The position numbers were made by a program, and so were the translations under genes. From the NCBI GenBank assembly GCA_034435015.1, contig DAOTYH010000015.1, forward strand, positions 1-38,672: a stretch of DNA of 38,672 bases. Direction: 5' to 3'. This DNA comes from DAOTYH01 sp034435015 (GTDB taxonomy: Bacteria > Chloroflexota > Anaerolineae > Aggregatilineales > UBA3940). The notes beneath the pieces were generated by a model. The model saw only the letters and a program-made list of their open reading frames with translations. It had not been told where the DNA came from and ran no database searches. Positions 32,308 through 38,672 of this stretch are shown piece after piece (the stretch's first letter is position 1; each line of letters begins with the position of its first letter).

Positions 32308-34464
32308 TCAGGGCAGCCATGCCGCCCATCCGGCGGGCGGCAGGAGATAGGCAGTTGGGCCGCCTTCCCTCACGCCGTCCTGCCGTTGGCCGTCTATCAA
32401 AGCGCTGAAATCCACCCATGAGGGGGGCTGAGGCAGGGTGACGAGCCATTGATCCGTAGGGTGCAGGTTGACCCATACCTGCAGGCCGTTTTCGTACTCG
32501 ATGGAGAGTTGCCAGAGCTGATCCTCCAGGATGGCGCGTTCCACACCGGCCATCTCCCCGTTGACATGGTAGAGGATACGTACCGGTCTTGTCAGCGCAC
32601 AACGGCGGTGGATAGGGGCGACGAGTTCGACCTCCCGCTTGATGAAGGCTATGACCTGCTCAGGGTCACCCAGCGAGTCAGGCGTCGGGATATACCCTCC
32701 GTGGCAGAAGGCAATTTCATTTGCCATGTAGCGGTAATGGTCTTCGAGGGTGTAGCCGAACCATTTAGGTTGATCGGCTTGGGCAAAGTACCACGGGTAA
32801 AAACCTACCCCGAAGCGGATCATCTGCGGGTGGATGCGCAACAGATCAAAATGCACGATGGGGGGTATCAGAGCGCCCGCCTGCTCCCTGCCTGCGTCTT
32901 CAGCGATGACGGCATCTGCCGCACCTGTATAGAGGAAGTGGTGGCCTCCCTCACCGATCACAGGACCTTGATGGGCTTGGCGCTGGTAGTCTAACAATTC
33001 CAGATAAGCGTTTAGGACTGTTCTCAGGCGGGCACTGCCTGACAGGCCGGCGTTGTAATCCACTTTATCGGAGGGGTTGACGGCTGTTGAGACATCAAGG
33101 TAGACGGCTGTGGTCTGATAGCGGCGGTGAATTTCGGGGCTAAAGCGGCGGGCCACCTCTACACTCCGCACAGGGCTTAGGAGAACGGATTGGATGCCGG
33201 TGGTGCGGTTGAACCAAGCCGGGACCAGTGTGCCCGCCGGGTCGAGAGCGGCAAGCTCAGGCGTATACTCGGCAGAATTGGGGTACAGGTCAACGTAGTT
33301 CTCGTGCAGGGCGAATAAATAACCGGACTGCCGGGCGGCACAGCTGAGTTCCTCTAGGGCAGTGTCTCCGCCCCAGCGGGGGTTGGCTGGCAGAACAGAG
33401 GGATAGCAGTCGTCATAGCCGCAGTTTTGCCAGTTGTGGCGCACGACGATTAAGTCCGGGACGGCGCGGCTGGCGAGTTCCCGCACGAGTTGCGCATCTT
33501 CTTCAAAGGGGCGTTCCGCCCACAGATCGAGCAGGACCTTTCCGGCCAGCGCCTGCCGATAAGGTGAGGGGGAATCAGGCAGGCGCGGGAGTACCTCGTC
33601 CAGTGAGTCGGAGAGCGTCAGGTAGATCACTTCGTGGAGGGGGCGGCGCCCGCCGGCTGTGCTGGGCAGATAATAGGCAGTCTGGCTGAAAGCGAAGGAT
33701 TGCTCGGAGACTGCCTCGTTCATCTTCTCTAAGCGGGAAGCCTCTGTAACCTGCCAGTCGAAATACGCGGAGAGAAAGTGCTCTCGGTAGACCAGCAGGT
33801 TGAACAGAGGCAGGTAGGGAATGCTGAGAATGAACCCCGCCGGTGTTTCCTCTGAGCGGTCGAGGGTGAAAGCCGGGAGGGCGGCAGAGGGCGAATTGAC
33901 CTCTAAGCGCAGGGTCTTGCCTTGAATTGAAAAACGGTAGGTGTAAGGGATCGTCTCCTGCCCCCAGTGCGCCTGCCAAGTGACCTCTAGGACGGTGTTG
34001 TCCAGAATCCGGGCGTGGTAAGTAAACTGAGACGGGCCGCTCTCCCAGATGGGGATGTCCTCTCCGTGTACCATAAAACGCGGCCCGCCATAGTTACTAG
34101 GCAGGAAGGGCGGCTCTTCGTTCACTGCTATAACAAGGTCGTTGAGCGAGCCGGTCGCCGGCGTATAGCGGTACTCGATCTGCGTCTCCGGATCACGGTA
34201 ACGCAGGATGTATGTCTCTCCCTGTTGAATCAGGCGGTTTTCAAAGGGCATTTCGGGCAGGGGAGGGGCTGTCGTGAAGGCAGAGCCGCGATCCGGCGGC
34301 AGGTCAGGGGAGGCGGTAGATGGCAACGGGCTTGGGTGTGCAGGCGTCTCTGATGGTGAAAGAGCCGGGGCGGCAGGGAGGGGCGGGGAGTCAACGCAGG
34401 CGCTTACGGCCAACAGCCAGCCTGTCAGGCAGACGATGACTCTCAAGCGTGTCCTCCGGCTCAT
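32308..34464 (-). CDS. Large lipoprotein resembling GH101/DUF5696 glycoside hydrolases
   Basis: A 718-residue surface lipoprotein: signal with lipobox VSAC (C23), then a Pro/Ser/Thr-rich spacer to about residue 70. A beta-sandwich-like part (about 75-290) precedes a likely TIM barrel. Barrel features are VVRHNWQNCGYDDCYP, ALHENYVDLYP, TTAVYLDVSTAVNPS (Asp as candidate nucleophile) and GPVIGEGGHHFLY (Glu as candidate acid/base). This order resembles endo-alpha-N-acetylgalactosaminidases (GH101) and DUF5696 proteins. A C-terminal beta domain has LWQLSIEYENGLQVWVNLHP. Activity and substrate are inference. AGGAG lies about 12 bases before the ATG. No starch- or cellulose-type motif is seen. Confidence 0.7.
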   Translation of the reverse strand: MSRRTRLRVIVCLTGWLLAVSACVDSPPLPAAPALSPSETPAHPSPLPSTASPDLPPDRGSAFTTAPPLPEMPFENRLIQQGETYILRYRDPETQIEYRYTPATGSLNDLVIAVNEEPPFLPSNYGGPRFMVHGEDIPIWESGPSQFTYHARILDNTVLEVTWQAHWGQETIPYTYRFSIQGKTLRLEVNSPSAALPAFTLDRSEETPAGFILSIPYLPLFNLLVYREHFLSAYFDWQVTEASRLEKMNEAVSEQSFAFSQTAYYLPSTAGGRRPLHEVIYLTLSDSLDEVLPRLPDSPSPYRQALAGKVLLDLWAERPFEEDAQLVRELASRAVPDLIVVRHNWQNCGYDDCYPSVLPANPRWGGDTALEELSCAARQSGYLFALHENYVDLYPNSAEYTPELAALDPAGTLVPAWFNRTTGIQSVLLSPVRSVEVARRFSPEIHRRYQTTAVYLDVSTAVNPSDKVDYNAGLSGSARLRTVLNAYLELLDYQRQAHQGPVIGEGGHHFLYTGAADAVIAEDAGREQAGALIPPIVHFDLLRIHPQMIRFGVGFYPWYFAQADQPKWFGYTLEDHYRYMANEIAFCHGGYIPTPDSLGDPEQVIAFIKREVELVAPIHRRCALTRPVRILYHVNGEMAGVERAILEDQLWQLSIEYENGLQVWVNLHPTDQWLVTLPQPPSWVDFSALIDGQRQDGVREGGPTAYLLPPAGWAAWLP

Positions 34465-34566
34465 TGTGACTGATTCTCCTAATTGCTCTTCACCCTGTCA
34501 GCAACGCCGTTAATTTCGGATCGCCAATGGTCTATGAGCCGCCAAACACGGCACAAGCCGGCCAGC

Positions 34567-35076
34567 TTACCATCTCTCCCAGTGGATCACCTCATCCGCC
34601 GGCCTGCGTCCGCCTTTGCGCGGGGGGCGCTCCAGCGGCTCCAGCGGGTAGCCGAACGAGATGCACCAAGGGACGGTATGCGTCGGAGGGATGCCCAGGA
34701 TGGCGCGGGCCTTGTCGGGCCGGTAGAGAGTCGCCATAACCGAGCCGACCCCCAGCGAGCGGGCGGTGATCATCATATTCTGGGCCGCACGTCCCAGGTC
34801 AAACGGCACAGACAGCCGCGCGAACGGGTCTTCGGTGACCAGCGCGACTCCCAGTGCCGCCCCGGCCAGATGGCCGGCAAACGCCCCGCAGGCGGCAAGG
34901 GCCTCCAGTGTCTCGCGCCGCTGGACGGCCACAAAATGCCATGGCTGTCGGTTCTTGGCACTGCCTGCCCGCCGCCCTGCTTCGAGGATTTTCCTGACCA
35001 CTTCCTCCGGCAACGGCTCATCACGGAACTGCCGCACCGAGCGCGTGGTCTTGATGATGTCAAACACGGTGGTCAT
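34567..35076 (-). CDS. Nitroreductase-family flavoprotein
   Basis: A 169-residue FMN-dependent oxidoreductase of the nitroreductase superfamily, using NAD(P)H. It begins FDIIKTTRSVRQFRDEPLP (FMN phosphate-binding Arg/Ser), has AGSAKNRQPWHFVAV, DLGRAAQNMMITARSLGVGS and IPPTHTVPWCISFGYP. The family reduces nitro compounds in vitro; natural roles include quinone, flavin or cofactor reduction. The short length is typical of the single-domain subgroup. GGAGGGG precedes the ATG. A minus-strand TATAAT lies 32 bases upstream, divergent from the kinase promoter. Confidence 0.92.
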   Translation of the reverse strand: MTTVFDIIKTTRSVRQFRDEPLPEEVVRKILEAGRRAGSAKNRQPWHFVAVQRRETLEALAACGAFAGHLAGAALGVALVTEDPFARLSVPFDLGRAAQNMMITARSLGVGSVMATLYRPDKARAILGIPPTHTVPWCISFGYPLEPLERPPRKGGRRPADEVIHWERW

Positions 35077-35102
35077 GCTTTACCCCTCCGCTCTTTGTCC
35101 TC

Positions 35103-35113
35103 CTCAGATTATA
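35103..35113 (-). promoter_or_regulatory. -10 region of the nitroreductase gene
   Basis: Minus-strand TATAATCTGAG (35113-35103). The -35 region is poor. The same 11 bases occur in the divergent kinase promoter. Confidence 0.55.
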
Positions 35114-35178
35114 GAGCAGGGACGATCTGAAGGCCACCTGACTGGCCGTTGGGTTTTTTAATCCGCGCCGAACCCGTT

Positions 35179-35189
35179 TATAATCTGAG
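35179..35189 (+). promoter_or_regulatory. -10 region of the tandem kinase genes
   Basis: TATAATCTGAG, a perfect -10 hexamer. No consensus -35; a T run (35154-35159) lies about 20 bases upstream. Predicted transcription start near 35191 gives a leader of about 70 bases. Confidence 0.6.
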
Positions 35190-35203
35190 CAACGGCCCTG
35201 CCC

Positions 35204-35237
35204 GGCTGTCAGGTCCGCTGACCGCGGCATGACAGCC
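35204..35237 (+). other. Strong hairpin in the kinase 5' leader
   Basis: Outer arms GGCTGTCA (35204-35211) and TGACAGCC (35230-35237) pair perfectly. Inside them GGTC and GACC pair around CGCT, with a GCGGCA bulge. The hairpin ends 22 bases before the ATG and may control translation or RNA stability. Confidence 0.65.
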
Positions 35238-35259
35238 CCCATACCTCTCAGGTGTGCTT

Positions 35260-37254
35260 ATGCCCGACGACCTGCTCGGCCAGACACTCGGCCAGTACCA
35301 GATACGCGCCCTGCTGGGCAAGGGTGGCATGTCCACCGTCTATCTGGCTTACCAGCCTGCCATGGATCGCTTGGTGGCTGTCAAGGTCCTGCCTCGTGAG
35401 TTCCTCCATGATGACACCTTCCTGATGCGCTTCCAGCAGGAAGCCCGCACCATTGCCCGGCTGGAGCATCTGCATATCCTGCCGGTGTATGATGTGGGGC
35501 AGGATCGGGGCATCCCCTATCTGGTGACCCGCTACCTCCCCGGCGGCACGCTGGCCGACCTGCTCAACAGCGACCTGCCGCAACTGTCCGTTGTCACCCG
35601 CATCGTCGGGCAGGTGGCTGACGCGCTCGATTACGCCCACGAACGCGGTATCATCCACCGCGACTTGAAACCCTCCAATATCCTGCTGGATGACAGCGGC
35701 AATGCCTATCTGTCTGATTTTGGCATTGCCCGTGTGACTCAGGCGCAGGCTGACCTGACCGGCTCGCATGTGCTGGGCACGCCGCCTTACATCGCCCCGG
35801 AGATGGTCCAGAAGGATCAGCCGGTCACAGCCTCAGTGGATATTTACGCTCTCGGCGTGATCACCTACGAGATGCTGACCGGCGAGCCTCCCTACTTTGA
35901 CCAAGACCCGATGCGGGTGCTGATGGCCCATGTGTTGGAGCCGGTCCCTTCGGTGCGGAACATAGACCCCAACATCCCGCCGGCGGTAGATGCGGTGGTC
36001 CAGCGCTGTTTGGCCAAGAAGCCCGCCGACCGTTACCCGACGGCGGGGGCCTTTGCCCGCGAGCTGGCCCGCGCCGCCCAGATGCCCCAGCCGATCCCTT
36101 CGTCTCCGCTCCCGCCGCCGACAGCCCCTCCGCCGGCTGTCGGGCCGCCCGCAGGCTACGGTCAGATGCCCTCTCCCCTGCCGGCACCGGCCTATGCCCC
36201 CTATCCGCCGGCAGAGGCAGAGCGTCCCCGCCGGCAGGGGCGCGGCTGTCTGATCGCACTGGGGGTGATCGCAGGGCTGATCGCGGCGGGGGTGCTGGCC
36301 GCTTTGGCGCTCACGGATGGGCAGTTGGACGCCCTCCTGCCCCCTACCCGCACCCCTCAGCCGACCGTCACGCTTACCCCTGCTGTTGGCCCGGCGGGAA
36401 TCCTCACGCCGAGCTTTGTGCCGCCTGCCTCCGAGAGCGGCCGTCTGGCTTTTGCTTCTACCCGTGACGGCGACTATGAGATTTATCTGGTCAACCGCGA
36501 CGGCTCTGACCTGCTCCAGCTCACCTTTAACGAGGGGGTCTACGACTATGCGCCGGCCTGGTCGCCGGACGGCTCGCAGATCGTCTATGTCTCTACTGCC
36601 GACGGGGATGCCGAGATCATGATCATGAACGCCGACGGGAGCGGCATCCGCGCCGTCACCGACAATAACTCCAAAGACGTGGACCCTGACTGGTCGCCCG
36701 ATGGGGAGTGGATCGCCTTCTCCTCTAACCGTGACGGGGATTTTGAACTGTACATCATGCGGCCTGACGGCTCCGGCCTGCGCCAGCTCACCTTTAACGA
36801 TCTGAACGACCGCCGCCCGCGCTGGTCGCCGGACGGCTCGCAAATTGGCTACTACGCTCAGGTGGGGGATAATACAGCCAGCAGTGAGCTTTTCCTGATC
36901 AACGCGGCGGGCGGCGTGCCTGTCCGGCTGACTGAGAATGCCGCCGCCGACCTGTGGCCAAGCTGGTCGCCGGACGGCACGCGGTTGGTGTACACTTCGG
37001 CGATGGACGTGCCGGAGGGCAAGCGGGCATTATGGATCATGGACCTTGCCAGCCGCACGGCGGCCCGCCTGACGGACGGCCTGTGGCGCGATGACGACCC
37101 GGCTTGGTCGCCGGGCGGGGGATACATCGCCTTTGACACGGATCGCAACGGGAACGGATATTTTGCGCTGTATGTGCTAGACTTGGTAAGCGGGGAACTG
37201 GAGTCTTTGCCTTTTGAAGCGGCCAGTGATGTTGCGCCAGCATGGCGGCCCTGA
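35260..37254 (+). CDS. Ser/Thr protein kinase with TolB-like six-bladed propeller
   Basis: Transmembrane kinase of 664 residues. The kinase domain (about 15-275) has GKGGMSTVYLA, VAVKVLP, HRDLKPSN, DFGIAR and a PPYIAPE activation segment. After a Pro-rich linker comes one helix (about 329-350), then a Thr/Pro spacer. The outer part (about 395-664) holds five W-S-P-D-G (one WSPGG) repeats with DGDxEIYxxNxDGS-type loops. The final APAWRP can close the first blade, giving a six-bladed WD40-like/TolB propeller for ligand or wall sensing. The ATG at 35260 is preferred; a GTG two codons upstream is possible. It lies 34 bases before the next kinase. Confidence 0.95.
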   Translation: MPDDLLGQTLGQYQIRALLGKGGMSTVYLAYQPAMDRLVAVKVLPREFLHDDTFLMRFQQEARTIARLEHLHILPVYDVGQDRGIPYLVTRYLPGGTLADLLNSDLPQLSVVTRIVGQVADALDYAHERGIIHRDLKPSNILLDDSGNAYLSDFGIARVTQAQADLTGSHVLGTPPYIAPEMVQKDQPVTASVDIYALGVITYEMLTGEPPYFDQDPMRVLMAHVLEPVPSVRNIDPNIPPAVDAVVQRCLAKKPADRYPTAGAFARELARAAQMPQPIPSSPLPPPTAPPPAVGPPAGYGQMPSPLPAPAYAPYPPAEAERPRRQGRGCLIALGVIAGLIAAGVLAALALTDGQLDALLPPTRTPQPTVTLTPAVGPAGILTPSFVPPASESGRLAFASTRDGDYEIYLVNRDGSDLLQLTFNEGVYDYAPAWSPDGSQIVYVSTADGDAEIMIMNADGSGIRAVTDNNSKDVDPDWSPDGEWIAFSSNRDGDFELYIMRPDGSGLRQLTFNDLNDRRPRWSPDGSQIGYYAQVGDNTASSELFLINAAGGVPVRLTENAAADLWPSWSPDGTRLVYTSAMDVPEGKRALWIMDLASRTAARLTDGLWRDDDPAWSPGGGYIAFDTDRNGNGYFALYVLDLVSGELESLPFEAASDVAPAWRP

Positions 37255-37288
37255 CCTGAGGGGGCCTGCCTGAGCGGGAGGAGTATCT

Positions 37289-38672
37289 GTGGCTGAAGAG
37301 AATCTGGTCGGCAAGCGTCTCGGACAGTATGAAATACAGAGCCTTATTGGCAAGGGCGGCATGTCAACGGTATACCGTGCCTATCAGCCGAGCGTCAACC
37401 GCACGGTAGCGGTCAAGACACTGCCCGCTGAGTTCCTGCATGACGGCACGTTTCTGGTCCGGTTTGAACGTGAGGCACGCCTGATCGCCCAGCTTGAGCA
37501 TTTCCATATCCTGCCGGTGTATGATGCCGGTCAGGCTGAGGGCATCCCCTATATCGTCATGCGCTATCTGCCGGGAGGCTCGCTGGCTGATCTGATGCAG
37601 CGCTACGGGCGCTTCTCTGCTCAGGAAGCCGTCCCGATCATCCAGCAGATCGCGGCGGCGCTGGACTACGCTCATCAGCGCGGTGTGATCCACCGCGACG
37701 TGAAGCCGTCCAATATCCTGTTAGACGAGGAAGGCAACGCCTATCTGTCTGACTTCGGCATTGCGCGGGTGCGTGAGGCGACGGCGGCCATGACCGGCTC
37801 CGGGCTGGTCGGCACGCCTGCCTACCTCGCGCCCGAAGTGGGGCGCGGGGATCGGGTGATCGGCCCCTCTGTGGATATTTATGCCCTGGGCGTTACGCTG
37901 TTCCAGATGCTGACCGGCAAAGTGCCCTTCCGGGCCGAGACGCCCATCAAGCAGATCATGATGCACGTCACCGAGCCGGTGCCGGCTCCATCCAGCCTCA
38001 ACCCGGAGATCACGCCGGCTGTCGAGGCGGTCGTCCTGCGGGCGCTGGCCAAAGAGCCGGCTCAGCGTTTCAAGACGGCAGAGGCGATGGCCCGCGCTCT
38101 GGCGGAAGCGGCACAGGTCTCTACCGACGCTGTCCATCGCACAGACATAACCGACCTGCTGGAGGCGGGCAGGGGCAAGCGCTCGGCGCCTGCCCTGCCG
38201 CCGGCGGTCAAGGAGGCAGGAGGAGGACAGGGTATTCCCCCCGTCACGCCTCCGCCGCCGGCCTCAACGCCGACACCGCCTTCGCCGGTGCCGCAACAGC
38301 CGTCTGCCGCGCTCAGCCGCCGTGAGCAGGTCCGCCAGCAAAGGGCTGTTGCCCGTGACATGCGCCGCCGTGAACGTGCGCGCGCTCCGCAGGCCCAGCG
38401 GGGGGTGCGCTGGTACACCGTGGCCCTGACCCTGCTTGCCCTGATCATTGTGTGGTTTGCCCTCGGAACGCTGGCGGGGTTCACGGTGCGCCGTGAGGTT
38501 AATCGGGTGCTGTTGGCCTCTGCCAACGCCACCCAGACTCAGGTGGCCGCTGTCACAGCGACCGCTTCTGCCGCTACCCAGAACGCTTATGTCATCGCTT
38601 CCGAACAGACCATTGCGGCGATCACTCAAGCCGCCCCTACCGATACGCCTACCCCCACCGAGACCCCTGCCC
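37289..38672 (+). CDS. Ser/Thr protein kinase, membrane-anchored (partial, C-terminus beyond window)
   Basis: The first 461 codons of a tandem paralogue of the preceding kinase. The start is a GTG with GGAGGAG six bases upstream. Kinase domain: GKGGMSTVYRAYQPSVN, VAVKTLP, HRDVKPSN, DFGIARV, TPAYLAPE. Residues about 290-370 are Pro/Arg/Ala-rich and probably disordered. One membrane helix lies at about 375-397. Outside, a Thr/Ala/Gln-rich stretch (TATASAATQNAY and similar) ends in a TPTPTETP linker at the window edge. The sensor part is not visible, so it may or may not be a propeller like its neighbour. The promoter is probably shared with the upstream kinase. Confidence 0.94.
   Translation, partial: MAEENLVGKRLGQYEIQSLIGKGGMSTVYRAYQPSVNRTVAVKTLPAEFLHDGTFLVRFEREARLIAQLEHFHILPVYDAGQAEGIPYIVMRYLPGGSLADLMQRYGRFSAQEAVPIIQQIAAALDYAHQRGVIHRDVKPSNILLDEEGNAYLSDFGIARVREATAAMTGSGLVGTPAYLAPEVGRGDRVIGPSVDIYALGVTLFQMLTGKVPFRAETPIKQIMMHVTEPVPAPSSLNPEITPAVEAVVLRALAKEPAQRFKTAEAMARALAEAAQVSTDAVHRTDITDLLEAGRGKRSAPALPPAVKEAGGGQGIPPVTPPPPASTPTPPSPVPQQPSAALSRREQVRQQRAVARDMRRRERARAPQAQRGVRWYTVALTLLALIIVWFALGTLAGFTVRREVNRVLLASANATQTQVAAVTATASAATQNAYVIASEQTIAAITQAAPTDTPTPTETPA

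Noticed and set aside
35132..35159. GGCCA/TGGCC hairpin followed by a T run
   Set aside because: No plus-strand gene ends upstream, the stem is only 5 bp and six bases separate it from the T run; it lies between divergent promoters.
35833..36843. Minus-strand open frame (336 codons) opposite the propeller kinase
   Set aside because: The Arg/Val-rich sequence mirrors the repeated WSPDG codons of the kinase; no start site or domain.
36440..37254. Tandem DNA repeats or CRISPR-like array in the kinase 3' half
   Set aside because: The periodicity comes from protein repeats of a beta-propeller; the DNA units differ in length and sequence and form an open reading frame.

Overview
The window is a GC-rich stretch of bacterial chromosome that reads like Chloroflexota, probably Anaerolineae. 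This placement is inferred from gene style, not from a marker gene. The clues are three Hanks-type Ser/Thr kinases with one transmembrane helix and Pro/Thr-rich linkers, a kinase with a TolB-like propeller, several Thr/Pro-rich surface lipoproteins, a DUF1684 protein and a phosphorolytic sugar locus. No rRNA, tRNA, CRISPR array, transposase or phage gene was found. There is no gene-free stretch over 300 bases.

Left part (1-9880): a kinase cut by the window edge and a glycerate 2-kinase lie on the minus strand. Facing away from them are a Tat-exported polysaccharide deacetylase overlapping a metallophosphoesterase, then the coenzyme A genes panC and coaX, which also overlap. A type II restriction-modification pair (MvaI/BcnI-like nuclease plus N4-cytosine methyltransferase), visibly richer in A+T, sits directly behind coaX. 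A phosphohexomutase and a small CxCxxC protein follow, ending at a clear terminator.

Middle minus-strand block (9940-14853): in transcription order, a GNAT-like protein, a lone receiver-domain protein, a cyclopropane-fatty-acid synthase and a secreted SGNH-like protein with a C-terminal sorting-like tail. Terminators separate the last units.

Sugar locus (14980-26701), the most coherent system here: lacI-type regulator 1 and a GH130 mannoside phosphorylase form one unit. LacI-type regulator 2, an Opp-family ABC importer (lipoprotein, two permeases, two ATPases) and a GH94 cellobiose phosphorylase form the second. Regulator 2 has a consensus promoter followed by two perfect 14-bp operators, and a third operator lies before the importer. 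The likely role is uptake of beta-1,4-linked manno/gluco-oligosaccharides and their cleavage by phosphate, giving sugar 1-phosphates without spending ATP on hexokinase. The phosphohexomutase at 7875 could process these, although it is not linked.

Right part (26725-38672): a minus-strand operon of a double-permease ABC transporter, its ATPase and a DUF1684 protein has no binding protein nearby. A divergent PhzF-like gene follows, then minus-strand genes for a zinc-dependent phospholipase C-like protein, a large lipoprotein resembling GH101/DUF5696 enzymes, and a nitroreductase. Divergent from these are two tandem Ser/Thr kinases: one complete with a six-bladed propeller, one cut by the window end. 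Several intergenic regions carry extended -10 promoters (TGnTAnnnT type) and strong hairpins.
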